Shown here: positions 41,553-51,082 of the stretch, one piece after another | Numbering within the stretch: the first letter of the stretch is position 1 | Layout of the letters: each line of letters opens with the position of its first letter | NCBI RefSeq assembly: GCF_008868155.1 | Contig: NZ_WBKR01000002.1 | Coordinates: 46,530-110,529, forward strand | Origin: Micromonospora sp. ALFpr18c | GTDB lineage: Bacteria > Actinomycetota > Actinomycetes > Mycobacteriales > Micromonosporaceae | DNA: 64,000 nucleotides | Direction of reading: 5' to 3' | Notes under the pieces: generated by a model | The model's database searches: none | What the model was told of the DNA's origin: nothing | Seen by the model: only the letters and a program-made list of their open reading frames with translations | Program-made: the position numbers and the translations under genes

Positions 41553-41978
41553 TCACACCGTCGGGGACTGCTCGCTGATCTCGCTGAGGGCGCTGGTCGG
41601 GTCGAGCTGCATGGCCAGGTCGCCGAGCGAGACGATCCCGACGAGCTTGCGGTCGCTGTCGCAGACCAGCACCCGCCGGATGCCCCGGTCCCGCATGAGC
41701 GCCGCCGCCTCGCCCGCCGTGCAGTGCTGCTCGATCATGACGACCTCGCGGGTGACGATCGAGCCGATCGTGGTGGCCGCGGGCGAGCTGTTCTCCGCAA
41801 CGGCCCGCACCACGATGTCCCGGTCGGTGAGCATGCCGGCGAGGCTCGCGCCATCGGTGACCACCACGTCACCGATGTCCGCCTCCTTCATCACTCTGGC
41901 CGCCTCGTCCAGGGTCGTCTCCGCCGACAGGTACACCACCTGCTTGGTCATCACATCGCTGACCCGGTAACCGGTCAT
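41553..41978 (-). CDS. Protein with paired CBS domains
   Basis: A 141-residue protein that consists only of two CBS motifs: VSDVMTKQVVYLSAETTLDE ... GMLTDRDIVVR and IVTREVVMIEQHCTAGEAAA ... VGIVSLGDLAMQ. CBS pairs bind adenine nucleotides and regulate partner proteins. No partner is evident nearby. Confidence 0.88.
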   Translation of the reverse strand: MTGYRVSDVMTKQVVYLSAETTLDEAARVMKEADIGDVVVTDGASLAGMLTDRDIVVRAVAENSSPAATTIGSIVTREVVMIEQHCTAGEAAALMRDRGIRRVLVCDSDRKLVGIVSLGDLAMQLDPTSALSEISEQSPTV

Positions 41979-42033
41979 GAGAGCCTCCGAAGCTGTTCAC
42001 CCGATCCAACTGCACTACCCCGTGACGTGGCGG

Positions 42034-43803
42034 CTACACCAGGTTCCCACGATCGCGGCGTACCCCGTCGACGATCCGCTCCACCAGACCGTCCACCGGC
42101 AGCTCCGCGCGCCCGTCGCCGGCCCGCTCGCGCAGCTCCACGTACCCCTCTGCGAGACGGCGGCCGACCACGACGGTGCGGGGGATGCCGATCAGCTCGG
42201 CGTCGGTGAACTTGACCCCGGCCGAGACGTGCGTGCGGTCGTCGACCAGCACCCGCAGCCCGGCGGCGGCGAGGCGTCCGCCGAGCTCCAGCGCCGCGTC
42301 GAGCTGCGGGCCCTTGCCCGCGACCACCAGGTGTACGTCACACGGCGCGACCGCCGCCGGCCAGATCAGCCCCCGGTCGTCGTGGTGCTGCTCGGCGATG
42401 GCCGCGACCGCCCGGGAGATCCCGATGCCGTAGCAGCCCATGGTGGGTCGGACCGGCTTGCCGGCCGGCCCGAGCACGTCGACCGTGAACGCGTCGGTGT
42501 ACCGGCGACCGAGCTGGAAGATGTGCCCGATCTCGATGCCCCGCCGGATGGTCAGCTCGCCGTCGCCGCAGTCGGGGCAGGGGTCGCCGGCGCGCACCTC
42601 GGCCGCCTCGATCGTCCCGTCGGGCGTGAAGTCCCGGCCGCAGACCACGTCGGTCGCGTGCCGGCCGGGCTCGTTCGCCCCGGTCAACCAGGCCGAGCCG
42701 GGCACCACCCGGGGGTCGACCAGGTATCGGATGCCCAGCTTGTCGAGGATCTGCGGGCCGATGTACCCGCGTACCAGTTCCGGATGTTCGGCCCACTCGT
42801 CGAAGACGGCCACCTGGGCCGGCTCCAGCGCGGCGGTGACCCGCTTCAGGTCGACCTCCCGGTCGCCGGGCAGCCCGACCACCAAGGGCTCGGCACGGTC
42901 GGCACCCGGTTGGCGGACGGTCAGCACGACGTTCTTGAGCGTGTCGGCGGCCGTCCAGGTGTCCCGACCGCCCAGCCGGCGGGCGTTGGCCAGCTCCACC
43001 AGGCTGGCGATCGTCGGGGTCTCGGGTGTGTCGTGCACCTCGACGGCCCTCTGCGCGGCCGGGTCACCGGTGGCGGGTGGCCGGGTGACCACGGCCTCGG
43101 TGTTCGCCGCGTAGTCGCAGGCCGTGCAGCCGACGAACGTGTCCTCGCCGACCGGCGTCGCGGCCAGGAACTCCTCCGACGCCGAGCCGCCCATCGCACC
43201 GGACATGGCGTGCACCACCGTGTGCTCCAGGCCCAGCCGATCGAAGATCCGCTGGTACGCCGCCCGGTGCCGGGCGTACGCCTCCCGCAGCCCCGCCTCG
43301 TCCAGGTCGAACGAGTACGCGTCCTTCATCAGGAATTCCCGGCCACGCAGCAGACCGGCCCGGGGCCGTGCCTCGTCGCGGAACTTCGTCTGCACCTGGA
43401 ACAGCGTCACCGGGAAGTCCCGGTACGAGCTGAACAGGTCCTTGACCAGCAGCGCCGCCATCTCCTCGTGGGTGGGTGCCAGCAGGTGGTCGGCGCCGCG
43501 CCGGTCGACGAGGGTGAAGATGTCGTCGCCGTACTCCGTCCACCGCCCGCTGGTCCGGTACGGCTCGGCGGGCAGCAGCGCCGGGAAGTGCACCTCCTGG
43601 TCGCCGATCGCGGTCAGCTCGGCACGCACCACCTCGGTGATCCGGTCCAGCACCAGCTTGCCCAGCGGCAGCCACGTGTAGCCGCCCGGCGCGGCGCGAC
43701 GGATGTAACCGGCGCGCAGCAGCAGCCGGTGGCTCGGCACCTCCGCGTCGGCCGGGTCCTCACGAAGGGTCCGCAGCAAGAGGGTCGACACACGTAGCAG
43801 CAT
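42034..43803 (-). CDS. proS: Prolyl-tRNA synthetase
   Basis: A 589-residue bacterial-type ProS. Class II motifs are visible: motif 2 [23 protein letters not shown] (shown here as the segment near residue 140), [10 protein letters not shown], and motif 3 [14 protein letters not shown]. The YbaK-like editing insert lies between motifs 2 and 3, and the C-terminal anticodon-binding domain begins with [14 protein letters not shown]. It charges tRNA-Pro in the cytoplasm. The start [20 protein letters not shown] is canonical. Confidence 0.95.
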   Translation of the reverse strand: MLLRVSTLLLRTLREDPADAEVPSHRLLLRAGYIRRAAPGGYTWLPLGKLVLDRITEVVRAELTAIGDQEVHFPALLPAEPYRTSGRWTEYGDDIFTLVDRRGADHLLAPTHEEMAALLVKDLFSSYRDFPVTLFQVQTKFRDEARPRAGLLRGREFLMKDAYSFDLDEAGLREAYARHRAAYQRIFDRLGLEHTVVHAMSGAMGGSASEEFLAATPVGEDTFVGCTACDYAANTEAVVTRPPATGDPAAQRAVEVHDTPETPTIASLVELANARRLGGRDTWTAADTLKNVVLTVRQPGADRAEPLVVGLPGDREVDLKRVTAALEPAQVAVFDEWAEHPELVRGYIGPQILDKLGIRYLVDPRVVPGSAWLTGANEPGRHATDVVCGRDFTPDGTIEAAEVRAGDPCPDCGDGELTIRRGIEIGHIFQLGRRYTDAFTVDVLGPAGKPVRPTMGCYGIGISRAVAAIAEQHHDDRGLIWPAAVAPCDVHLVVAGKGPQLDAALELGGRLAAAGLRVLVDDRTHVSAGVKFTDAELIGIPRTVVVGRRLAEGYVELRERAGDGRAELPVDGLVERIVDGVRRDRGNLV

Positions 43804-43852
43804 TCGGGCAGCGTAGAACCGGCGCGCCGCGATCGGCGATCCATTTCGGTCG

Positions 43853-44992
43853 TCAGGACGGGCCGGGGCGGACGGGCGGCAGGCGGCCCTCGCAACGCAC
43901 GTCCGGCTCGGCCACCGGGCGCCGGGGCATCATCCAGTCCAGGGCGGTCTCCTCCACCGGCCAGCCGCGTACCGACACCTGGCTGTACGGCACCTGTGCC
44001 GCCTGCGGGCAGAGGACCTGCGACTCGACCTGGCCGTTCGGCAGGAACCGCACACCGGCGGTCTGGTCCAGCACGATCGTCGACGTGTCGGTGACGGTGA
44101 TGAGCGCGCCGAGCACCACCTCCAGGCCGGCGGTGTCCTTCGGTGCCGCCTCGGCAGTCTCTTTCGGTGCCGCCTCGGCCGTGTCCTTCGGCGCGACCTC
44201 GATCGCGGCGGTCGGCAGCAGCGGCACCCGGAGGAAGACGGCCCCCATCACCACCGGGAGCACGGCGGCGACCGTGAACGCCAGACCATGGGTCAGCGCC
44301 GGGGCGACCCAGTCGGGGACCGGGCCGGTGAGCAGCAGAGTGGCGGCAGGCGGCACGGCCAGCAGCGCCGCCGTGGACAGCTCACCCTCCTGCACGGCGG
44401 TCCAGATCGCCGGGCCGAGCACGCTGTACGCCAGCACCGCCGCCGCCAGTGGCAGCGCCACGCTGACCACCAGGACCCGGGTCGGCTGGTCCGGGTGCAG
44501 GTAGCGGGTGCGCAGCGCGAGCAGCCAGAGACCCAGCATCAGCAGCGACGGCAGGAAGCGGAGCTGCCAGGTGAGCGCCCCCAACGCGACCGCCGCGGTG
44601 AGCACCCAGCCGGGGGTACGTGCCGTCCCGGAGGCGAGCAGCGACCGTTCCGGGTCGAAGCGGTCAGGGGCGCTGAGCCGGAGCAGACGTCCGAGTACGC
44701 CGAAGGTGAGCACGACGACGGGGAACGCCCACACCAGGGCGATCAGCAGGGCGCTCAGCAGGCCGAGCGGGCTCACGTACTGCACCAGCAGCAGCATCGT
44801 CGACATGTCCTGCCGGCTGAGCTGCCACAGCCGCAGCACCAGAAGGAGGACGGGGAACGCGGGAAGGAGGGTCAGCAGCCACTGCTGCGCCTGCCGCGCC
44901 CCCGCCATCCGGCGTGGCTTGCCGCTCTTGCCGGGGCCGGTGGCGATCCGGGGTGCGCCGGGGCCGGTAGCGCGATCCTCTCCCACGGCCAC
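43853..44992 (-). CDS. Multipass membrane protein of unknown function
   Basis: A 379-residue protein with a cytoplasmic N-terminus and about eight hydrophobic segments up to residue 275. A spacer has three near-identical heptamers (AAPKDTAE type), and a C-terminal domain of about 90 residues follows ([20 protein letters not shown] ... [20 protein letters not shown]). I recognise no family. The GTG at 44992 has a strong GGAGG site but lies 121 bases inside the preceding gene; an ATG at 44908 lacks a site. Tight coupling suggests a joint role with the substrate-binding protein. Confidence 0.7.
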   Translation of the reverse strand: MAVGEDRATGPGAPRIATGPGKSGKPRRMAGARQAQQWLLTLLPAFPVLLLVLRLWQLSRQDMSTMLLLVQYVSPLGLLSALLIALVWAFPVVVLTFGVLGRLLRLSAPDRFDPERSLLASGTARTPGWVLTAAVALGALTWQLRFLPSLLMLGLWLLALRTRYLHPDQPTRVLVVSVALPLAAAVLAYSVLGPAIWTAVQEGELSTAALLAVPPAATLLLTGPVPDWVAPALTHGLAFTVAAVLPVVMGAVFLRVPLLPTAAIEVAPKDTAEAAPKETAEAAPKDTAGLEVVLGALITVTDTSTIVLDQTAGVRFLPNGQVESQVLCPQAAQVPYSQVSVRGWPVEETALDWMMPRRPVAEPDVRCEGRLPPVRPGPS

Positions 44993-46002
44993 TGCCGCAC
45001 CTCCACCTTCCTCGCCTCGGGTTGCTCCTGCTCCGCGACCGGCTGCCCGGGGTTGTACTGCTGCTGCCAGCGGAGGTTGGCGTTGTACGCGTTCTCCCAG
45101 GTCGAGTTCTCCTCGTCGTTCGCCGAGACGTACAGCGCGAGGTCGACCAGATCGCGGAGCGCCTTGTTGGGGCCGGTGTTGACGCCCCACCTCTCCTGCG
45201 GGGACGAGCCGATGTCCCAGTGCCGCAGCGGCTTCGCGTTCTTGAGGGTGACCGGGAAACGCTGACCGTCGTCGCCCGGCTGATCGGCGGTGACGAAGCC
45301 GGCGAGGATCGCCGCGTCGGTGGTGACGGCCTCCACCTTGCCGTCGTACAGCTCCTGGATGCACTCGCTGATCCGGTTGCGGCCTCTCGGCTTCGCGCCG
45401 GCCTCGGTCAGGCGCTCGATCGAGGTCGAGGTGGTGAGCGAGCAGACCGCCCGCCCGGCAAGATCCTGAAGGCTGCTCAGTGGCCCCTTGAAGCTTTGCA
45501 GGGTCACCGCCGACTGCTCGGTGTGCAGGTACGCGGCGGAGAAGGCGGCGCCCTCCTCCTCACGTTTCTTGTTGATGCTGTACGAGGCGATGACGAGGTC
45601 GACGGTGACGAACCCGTCTCCGTCGCTGGCCTGTCGACGGGCCCGGTCCTCGCTCTCGATGGGCAGGAACCGCACCTGGGAGCGGTCGAACCCGAGGAAG
45701 CTGGCGATCATGTACGCGATGTCGACGTCGAAGCCCTTCCAGGTGTTGTTCGACAGTCGTAGCGAGATGCCGGGTTGGTCGTCCTTCACCCCGATGACGA
45801 GTTGCTGCTTGCCCTTCATGCCGGCCTGCTCGAGCAGGTCGTCGCGGGTCGGCGGACCCATGGCGAACACGATCGGCACCAGGGCCGCCGCCAGCACGGC
45901 CAGTGCGACGGCCAGCCCCACGACGCGGATCTGCCGGGCCCGTGTGGTGCGCGGTGTGGTCACCGCCGGCCCGGCGGGGCTCGGTTCGCTTGCCTGACTC
46001 AA
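44872..46002 (-). CDS. Periplasmic-binding-type amino-acid receptor protein
   Basis: A 376-residue protein with an N-terminal membrane anchor (VVGLAVALAVLAAALVPIVF). A SBP-bac-3 domain follows: LVIGVKDDQPGISLRL, WKGFDVDIAYMIASFLGF, VDLVIASYSINKKREEE and a late AVTTDAAILAGFV. The family binds glutamate, glutamine or similar solutes. There is no lipobox, so the helix probably stays as anchor. No ABC permease or ATPase is adjacent, which is unusual. The TTG at 46002 with GGGAGG five bases upstream is the best start. The last 25 residues are low-complexity and overlap the next gene. Confidence 0.75.
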   Translation of the reverse strand: MSQASEPSPAGPAVTTPRTTRARQIRVVGLAVALAVLAAALVPIVFAMGPPTRDDLLEQAGMKGKQQLVIGVKDDQPGISLRLSNNTWKGFDVDIAYMIASFLGFDRSQVRFLPIESEDRARRQASDGDGFVTVDLVIASYSINKKREEEGAAFSAAYLHTEQSAVTLQSFKGPLSSLQDLAGRAVCSLTTSTSIERLTEAGAKPRGRNRISECIQELYDGKVEAVTTDAAILAGFVTADQPGDDGQRFPVTLKNAKPLRHWDIGSSPQERWGVNTGPNKALRDLVDLALYVSANDEENSTWENAYNANLRWQQQYNPGQPVAEQEQPEARKVEVRQWPWERIALPAPAHPGSPPAPARAASHAGWRGRGRRSSGC

Positions 46003-46104
46003 CTCGGCCTCCCGCTGCCTGGCCCGGTGACCGGCCCTCCATTGTGGGGCCTGGCCGCGGGCCGCGGCACCCCGCCACCAGGCGGATTGGCATCCACCCA
46101 ACGT

Positions 46105-46151
46105 CGCTGATATCGGGGTATCCGCGGCATCGGGACACCCCGATTTCAGCG
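46105..46151. repeat. Imperfect 15-bp inverted repeat between divergent genes
   Basis: CGCTGATATCGGGGT at 46105-46119 pairs with 46137-46151 with one mismatch, across a 17-base loop. It lies 103 bases upstream of the substrate-binding gene and 149 before the SGNH hydrolase gene. It may be an operator or a terminator-like stem. Confidence 0.6.
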
Positions 46152-46299
46152 ATCCTGTGTCGATCTTGGTCGTGCGCTGGCGGCAGATCCGTGAGCTGCC
46201 CCATGACCTCCGCCACGTCGTCGGTTCGGGGCTCCGCGGGCCGTGCCCGCGGTGTCAGACTGGTCGCCGCAGGCAACGAGTGGCGTGAGGGAGGCGCGG

Positions 46300-47067
46300 G
46301 TGCGCTGGCGCAGTTTTGTCGCGGTCGGGGACAGCTTCACCGAGGGCATGGACGACGCGTACCCCGATGGCACCTATCGGGGATGGGCGGACCTGGTGGC
46401 GACCCGGCTCGCCGCCGACGCGGGCCCCGACTTCCGGTACGCGAACCTGGCCATCCGGGGTCGGCTCTTTCCCAGCGTGGTCGCCGAGCAGGTGCCCTCC
46501 GCGGTGGCGATGAAGCCCGACCTGATCAGCTTCGCAGCCGGTGGCAACGACGTGCTGCGGCGCACCTTCGACCCGGACACGCTGGTCTCCCGCTTCGACG
46601 AGGTCGTCCGGCAGTTGCGGTCCGGCGGCGCGGACGTGCTGCTGTTCCGCTTCGCCGACGTGATGGCCCGGCTGCCCGGTCAGCGCCTCGTCGCCCCTCG
46701 GGTGCAACTGCTCAACCAGGCGGTCGGCGAGACCGCCGAGCGGCATGGCGCGATCATGGTCGACCTGTACGCCGACGACACCTTCCTCAACCCGATGCTC
46801 TGGAGCACCGACCGGCTGCACCTCTCCCCGGCCGGGCACCGGCGGGTCGCCGGGCAGGTGTTGAACGCGCTCGGGATGGGCTGCGACGAGGAGTGGCTGA
46901 TGGTCCCCCCGCATCCGGCACCGACCCCGTGGCTGGCCGCCCGCGCCGCCGACCTGCGCTGGGCCGGGCAGCACCTCGCCCCGTGGATCAAGCGGCGGCT
47001 GACCGGTCGCTCGTCCGGCGACACGGTGACCGCCAAGCGTCCGCTGCTCGGGCCGATCGTCGACTGA
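46300..47067 (+). CDS. SGNH/GDSL-type hydrolase
   Basis: A 255-residue esterase/lipase-type protein. The four SGNH blocks are FVAVGDSFTEGMDD (Ser), NLAIRGRLF (Gly), FAAGGNDVLR (Asn) and TDRLHLSPAGHRRVA (Asp-x-x-His). There is no signal peptide, so it acts in the cytoplasm. The substrate is unknown. The GTG at 46300 has GGGAGG six bases upstream; the frame is open earlier without support. Confidence 0.9.
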   Translation: MRWRSFVAVGDSFTEGMDDAYPDGTYRGWADLVATRLAADAGPDFRYANLAIRGRLFPSVVAEQVPSAVAMKPDLISFAAGGNDVLRRTFDPDTLVSRFDEVVRQLRSGGADVLLFRFADVMARLPGQRLVAPRVQLLNQAVGETAERHGAIMVDLYADDTFLNPMLWSTDRLHLSPAGHRRVAGQVLNALGMGCDEEWLMVPPHPAPTPWLAARAADLRWAGQHLAPWIKRRLTGRSSGDTVTAKRPLLGPIVD

Positions 47068-47297
47068 CGGGTGCGCACCCTGCACACCGCGCCGTCGCTG
47101 CGGTACACGTCCACCCTGGTCGGCCTGTTCGTCATGGCTGTCGGCGCCGCACCACCGCGCACCCCGCCCGAGCTCGCCCGGTCAGTGCGCCCACTACCGA
47201 GCTGGAGCGCCGCGAGGCCGAGCGGCAGGGCCTCCTTGAGGAGATGGACCGGCTGCGGGCCAGCCCGTGGGCGCGCCTCGCTGGTCAGGGCCGAGCA

Positions 47298-48044
47298 TCA
47301 GATCACCGGGATGCGGTACACCAGCTCGTAGCGGCCGCGCGGCAGCACGATGTCCGCGGTCTCGACCGGCACGCCCGCCGCGTAGTACGTCCGGGCGATC
47401 TCGTACACGTCGGCGCGGGCGGGCAGGTCGAGCGCGGCGACTTCAGCCGCCAGTGCCGGCCGAGAATTGATCCGCTCCTCGAATTCGTCGACGCGCACAC
47501 CGATCACGTCCAGGCGGGCCACCACCCCGACCGCCGCGCCCGCCTCGGGCCACTCCACCGAGGTGCCCCCTGTGATGCTCAGCGGCTCGTACGACGTCGA
47601 CAGCTGGATCGGCTCGCCGTCGGCGAGGAATCGATACGCCGTGCGCATGACCGGCGCATCGGGCTCGACGCCGAGGCGGAGGGCGATCCGCTCGTCCGCC
47701 AGGTCGTGATGGCTGTCGTGCTCCCAGGTGCCGCGTTGTCCGGCCCGGGCCGCGTCGCGGGCGAACGGGGACGTCGGTCCCGGTGTCGCACGCAGGTCGC
47801 GACCATGCGCGCGTCGGACCAGTTGGCGGGTGGCGCGTACGTACACGCCCGATCCAGGCCGACCCTCGACGAGCAACTCTGCCTTGAGAACAGAGATTGC
47901 CCACTTGGCGACGGTGCGGCTCACGGCGTACTGCTGCATCAGCTTGGTCTCACTAGGCAGCTTGGCGCCGGCCGCCAGCGCGCCGGACTGGATCTGGGCA
48001 CGCAGCTCCGCGGCGATCGCCAGATAGGCAGGCGTCTTGGCCAT
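47298..48044 (-). CDS. GntR/HutC-family transcriptional regulator
   Basis: A 248-residue regulator. The N-terminal winged helix has YLAIAAELRAQIQSGALAAG and LPSETKLMQQYAVSRTVAKW. The C-terminal UTRA ligand domain ends in YYAAGVPVETADIVLPRGRY. A palindrome CTAGTGCACTAG lies 87 bases before the start. Two small genes of unknown function lie divergently beyond it. GntR regulators of this kind with such small partners are frequent in actinomycete integrative elements, so this may be a remnant. The 230 bases between its end and the SGNH gene hold only fragments without a clear gene. Confidence 0.88.
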   Translation of the reverse strand: MAKTPAYLAIAAELRAQIQSGALAAGAKLPSETKLMQQYAVSRTVAKWAISVLKAELLVEGRPGSGVYVRATRQLVRRAHGRDLRATPGPTSPFARDAARAGQRGTWEHDSHHDLADERIALRLGVEPDAPVMRTAYRFLADGEPIQLSTSYEPLSITGGTSVEWPEAGAAVGVVARLDVIGVRVDEFEERINSRPALAAEVAALDLPARADVYEIARTYYAAGVPVETADIVLPRGRYELVYRIPVI

Positions 48045-48130
48045 GGGGATACAACCTCCGGTCAGCCCGCCCAGTCGATCACACGCGACCTGGTGTGCCA
48101 AGTTTCCGCGACACCCTTGCCCCGGCAAAC

Positions 48131-48142
48131 CTAGTGCACTAG
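48131..48142. promoter_or_regulatory. Palindrome CTAGTGCACTAG, candidate GntR operator
   Basis: A perfect 12-bp palindrome in the divergent gap between the GntR gene and the small gene at 48275. Confidence 0.6.
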
Positions 48143-48274
48143 CTTTTGGTGGCATCCCGCTATCGCCCGGCTCCGGTCAGCAACCAACGCCAGCGGTAGC
48201 GGGGAGTCCTCAATGCCGCGGTGCCGGCAACACCCCCGCCCGCCGCGGCCCCCATCCACCCGGAAGGGATGTCG

Positions 48275-48439
48275 ATGTGGCGCAACCTGATCAACCGCAT
48301 CACCCGCCGTTGGCCGCGCTGCGAGCCCTCCGCCGGCCGGACCTGGGAAGCCGCCGACCGGCAGGCCGCTCAGCGGCGGCTACGCGACCTGGCGCAGCAG
48401 CGGCGGGCCGAGCATCTCTACGAGGGGCCAACACCGTGA
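48275..48439 (+). CDS. Small basic protein of unknown function
   Basis: A 54-residue protein (MWRNLINRITRRWPRCEPSA start), strongly basic with no known domain. GGAAGG lies seven bases before the ATG at 48275. Its stop shares a base with the next start (TGATG), so both are translated together. Confidence 0.6.
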   Translation: MWRNLINRITRRWPRCEPSAGRTWEAADRQAAQRRLRDLAQQRRAEHLYEGPTP

Positions 48440-48753
48440 TGGGCGAGGCGCCGACCAGCGTCCGCGCCGCGGTCGAGGCCCGCTACCAGCAGTCCATCCG
48501 CGAAATCGAGGCGCTTGAGGCGCGAATGGCTGACGAGCACGTGCCCCGCCGGCCGGAGTGGGAATGCCAGCAGTGCGACCCCGGCACCTCATGGCCGTGC
48601 TCGCCGGCGCAGGTGCGCCTGTTCGAGGCGTACCGCAGTGACCGGATCGGGCTGTCGATGCACGTCGGCACCCTATACCACATCGCGTTCACGGAGCGGC
48701 CCGACGAGGACCCGACCGAGCTGTACGACCGAATCGTCGGTTGGATCCGATGA
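48439..48753 (+). CDS. Small protein with Trp/Cys-rich motif
   Basis: A 104-residue protein. The centre reads [20 protein letters not shown], a CxxC...WPC pattern that may bind zinc. Proteins with this WPCxxAR-type motif accompany GntR regulators on actinomycete integrative elements; their role is unknown. It is coupled to the 54-residue gene. Confidence 0.65.
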   Translation: MGEAPTSVRAAVEARYQQSIREIEALEARMADEHVPRRPEWECQQCDPGTSWPCSPAQVRLFEAYRSDRIGLSMHVGTLYHIAFTERPDEDPTELYDRIVGWIR

Positions 48754-48938
48754 CCCGGGCAGAGTGCACGCGCCCGAACATCGACACGACCGCCGTGCAG
48801 TCGGGCGACATCCCCCATCTCACTCGCTGGCAAGCATCCAGTTCGCCACTCGACCGATCAACGTGCGGGTCATCCGCCCACTCTGCGTCGCATCCGATGG
48901 CCGGTCGGCGGGCGGGGTTGCGGCGTACCTTGGGGATC

Positions 48939-49841
48939 ATGTCTGTGCCCAACGATCCTGATCCCCGCCTCCAGTCGTACGCGGACCCGCAGCGGCTGGT
49001 CACCACCGAGTGGCTGGCCGAGCACCTGGGCGACGAGGGCCTCGTGGTGGTCGAGTCCGACGAGGACGTGCTGCTCTACGAATCCGGTCACATTCCGGGC
49101 GCCGTGAAGGTCGACTGGCACCTGGAGCTGAACGACCAGGTGACCCGGGACTACCTGGATGCCAAGAGCTTCGCCGAGCTGTGCGCCGCGAAGGGCATCG
49201 GCCGGGGCGACACCGTCGTCTTCTACGGCGACAACTTCAACTGGTGGGCCGCGTACGCCCTCTGGGTGTTCTCGCTCTTCGGCCACGCCGACGTGCGGCT
49301 GCTCGACGGTGGCCGGCAGAAGTGGATCGCCGAGGGCCGCGAGGTGACCCGCGACAAGCCGGCCCGCCCGCGCGCCGACTATCCGGTGCCGTTGCGCGAC
49401 GACGCGCCGCTGCGGGCGTACCGCGAGCAGGTGATGGCGCACATCGCCGCCGGCCGGCCGCTGGTCGACGTCCGGTCGCCGGGTGAGTACACCGGCGAGA
49501 TGCTGCACATGCCGGACTACCCGCAGGAGGGTGCCCTGCGGGGTGGGCACATTCCGGGCGCGGTCAGCAAGCCGTGGAAGTCCGCCGCGAACGAGGACGG
49601 GACGTTCAAGTCCGCCGACGAGCTGAAGGCGATCTACGCCGACCAGCTCGGGCTGAGCCCGGACGACGACGTCATCGCCTACTGCCGGATCGGTGAGCGT
49701 TCCAGCCACACCTGGTTCGTGCTGCGGCACCTGCTGGGCTACCCGCAGGTGCGCAACTACGACGGCTCGTGGACCGAGTGGGGCAACCTGGTCCGGGCGC
49801 CCGTGGTGAAGGGCGACCAGCCCGGCGGCCTCGCCGCCTGA
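48939..49841 (+). CDS. sseA: Thiosulfate/3-mercaptopyruvate sulfurtransferase
   Basis: A 300-residue protein with two rhodanese domains. The first has [20 protein letters not shown], the second [14 protein letters not shown], and the catalytic cysteine lies in [16 protein letters not shown]. It moves sulfur from a donor to an acceptor in the cytoplasm. The ATG at 48939 begins the conserved part; the frame is open 66 codons upstream without support. A GC-rich hairpin follows 14 bases after the stop. Confidence 0.93.
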   Translation: MSVPNDPDPRLQSYADPQRLVTTEWLAEHLGDEGLVVVESDEDVLLYESGHIPGAVKVDWHLELNDQVTRDYLDAKSFAELCAAKGIGRGDTVVFYGDNFNWWAAYALWVFSLFGHADVRLLDGGRQKWIAEGREVTRDKPARPRADYPVPLRDDAPLRAYREQVMAHIAAGRPLVDVRSPGEYTGEMLHMPDYPQEGALRGGHIPGAVSKPWKSAANEDGTFKSADELKAIYADQLGLSPDDDVIAYCRIGERSSHTWFVLRHLLGYPQVRNYDGSWTEWGNLVRAPVVKGDQPGGLAA

Positions 49842-49855
49842 TCACCTGAGCACGT

Positions 49856-49887
49856 CCCCCGCGCGCCCGCGAACGGCCGCGCGGGGG
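49856..49887. terminator. Bidirectional hairpin terminator
   Basis: A perfect 10-bp stem (CCCCCGCGCG at 49856-49865 with 49878-49887) and a 12-base loop lie between the convergent sulfurtransferase and the sigma-factor partner gene. Confidence 0.75.
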
Positions 49888-49894
49888 GCGGTGC

Positions 49895-51082
49895 TCAGCC
49901 GGCCAGCGCCACCATGCCGGGCAGGTCGCGGACGATGCCGGTGATCTCGCCGGTCTCCGGGTTCCACCGAGCCAGGCCGGCCGGTTCCAGGCGGAGCAGC
50001 ACCGCTCCCCTGTTGTCCCAGCCCAGCACCGGGCAACAGCCCTTGGCGCGCTCCCGACCCAGGTCGAGCAGGTGGGTCACCGCGCCGGTACGGGCGTCCA
50101 GCACGGCCGCTCCCTCGGCGCCGTCGATCTCGCCGCTGGTGATCCACGCCGCGCTGGCGATTCGTTCGCCGTGCAGCCAGCCCCGACCGTAGAATTCGTT
50201 GACCTCATACGGCGCGGGCAGCCCGTCGCCGGTGATCCGCTCTTCGGAGCGGATCGCGCCCTCCCGGGCGGTCCGGCTGACCAGTGTCAGGCCACCCCGC
50301 TCGCCGGTCACCTCGACCAGCGCCGCGTCGCGGCCGGCCTCCGGGTCGGGTGCGACCACGTTCCAGGCCGACACGTCGCTCGTGCCGGCCGTGGCGGTGA
50401 CCCGGTCCACTGCGTACGTCCGGTTGTCGCCGCCCACCAGGACCCGGTCGTTGGCCCAGACCACCAGCTCCAGGTAGCCCTCAAGCGGTATCCGGCGCAC
50501 GGCCGCGGTGGTGAGGTCGATCATGATCAGCTCGTTGGTCTGGGCGAAGGCGGCGGATCGGCCGTCCGGCGACAACACCCCCGGCTTGACGGCGGGTGCC
50601 TCGTTGCCGCTCTCGTCCCGGGTGGGTGCCAGGGTCACGACGTCGAGACTGCGCACCACGCCGTCGTCGCCGAGGACCCGGACCGCGCCGTCCGCGCGGA
50701 ACTCCTCGTCCACGGGCTGGAACAGCGCCAGCGCCCGCTGGACCGGTCGCGCGGAGAGCGGCACGGTCGCCGGGTCGGCGAGCCGGGCCAACGGATCGGG
50801 TGGGAAGGTCAGCTCGGCGGGAGGTCGCTGCACGGGCCCGGCGTGGGTGGGCTCGGCGGTCGGGGTCGGTGCCACCGAGTGGTCCGGCGGCGGATCGGCC
50901 GGCGGTCGGAGGGCCGCCACCGTGCCGCCACCGAGCAGCGCCACGGCCAGGGCGACCGCACCGACGGCCCGCCGGGTACGCCGGGTGCGTCGCGCCCGGT
51001 CCCAGTGCGCACTTGCGGGCTGGCTGGGCAGTACGTCCTCGACGCTGACGGTCAGTAGCCGACGTAGCTCCTGCTCGTTCAC
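49895..51082 (-). CDS. Membrane-anchored partner of the ECF sigma factor
   Basis: A 395-residue protein. A short cytoplasmic N-terminus with MNEQELRRLLTVSVEDVLPS is followed by one membrane helix (AVGAVALAVALLGGGTVAAL), a Pro/Thr-rich linker, and an extracytoplasmic beta-propeller-like domain (repeats such as VLSPDGRSAAFAQT, WANDRVLVGG). It starts with GTG after GGAGGTG and overlaps the sigma gene by 4 bases, so it is a probable anti-sigma or regulator. The typical zinc motif HxxxCxxC is absent. Confidence 0.75.
   Translation of the reverse strand: MNEQELRRLLTVSVEDVLPSQPASAHWDRARRTRRTRRAVGAVALAVALLGGGTVAALRPPADPPPDHSVAPTPTAEPTHAGPVQRPPAELTFPPDPLARLADPATVPLSARPVQRALALFQPVDEEFRADGAVRVLGDDGVVRSLDVVTLAPTRDESGNEAPAVKPGVLSPDGRSAAFAQTNELIMIDLTTAAVRRIPLEGYLELVVWANDRVLVGGDNRTYAVDRVTATAGTSDVSAWNVVAPDPEAGRDAALVEVTGERGGLTLVSRTAREGAIRSEERITGDGLPAPYEVNEFYGRGWLHGERIASAAWITSGEIDGAEGAAVLDARTGAVTHLLDLGRERAKGCCPVLGWDNRGAVLLRLEPAGLARWNPETGEITGIVRDLPGMVALAG

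Noticed and set aside
41076..43797. Long plus-strand frames opposite SufE, CBS and ProS genes
   Set aside because: Shadow frames; the opposite strand has full families with good starts.
46680..47297. Short frames after the SGNH hydrolase, including a coiled-coil-like piece at about 47190-47290 (ELERREAERQGLLEEMDRLR)
   Set aside because: No start with a ribosome site and no matching neighbour; it could be a gene fragment but I cannot support it.
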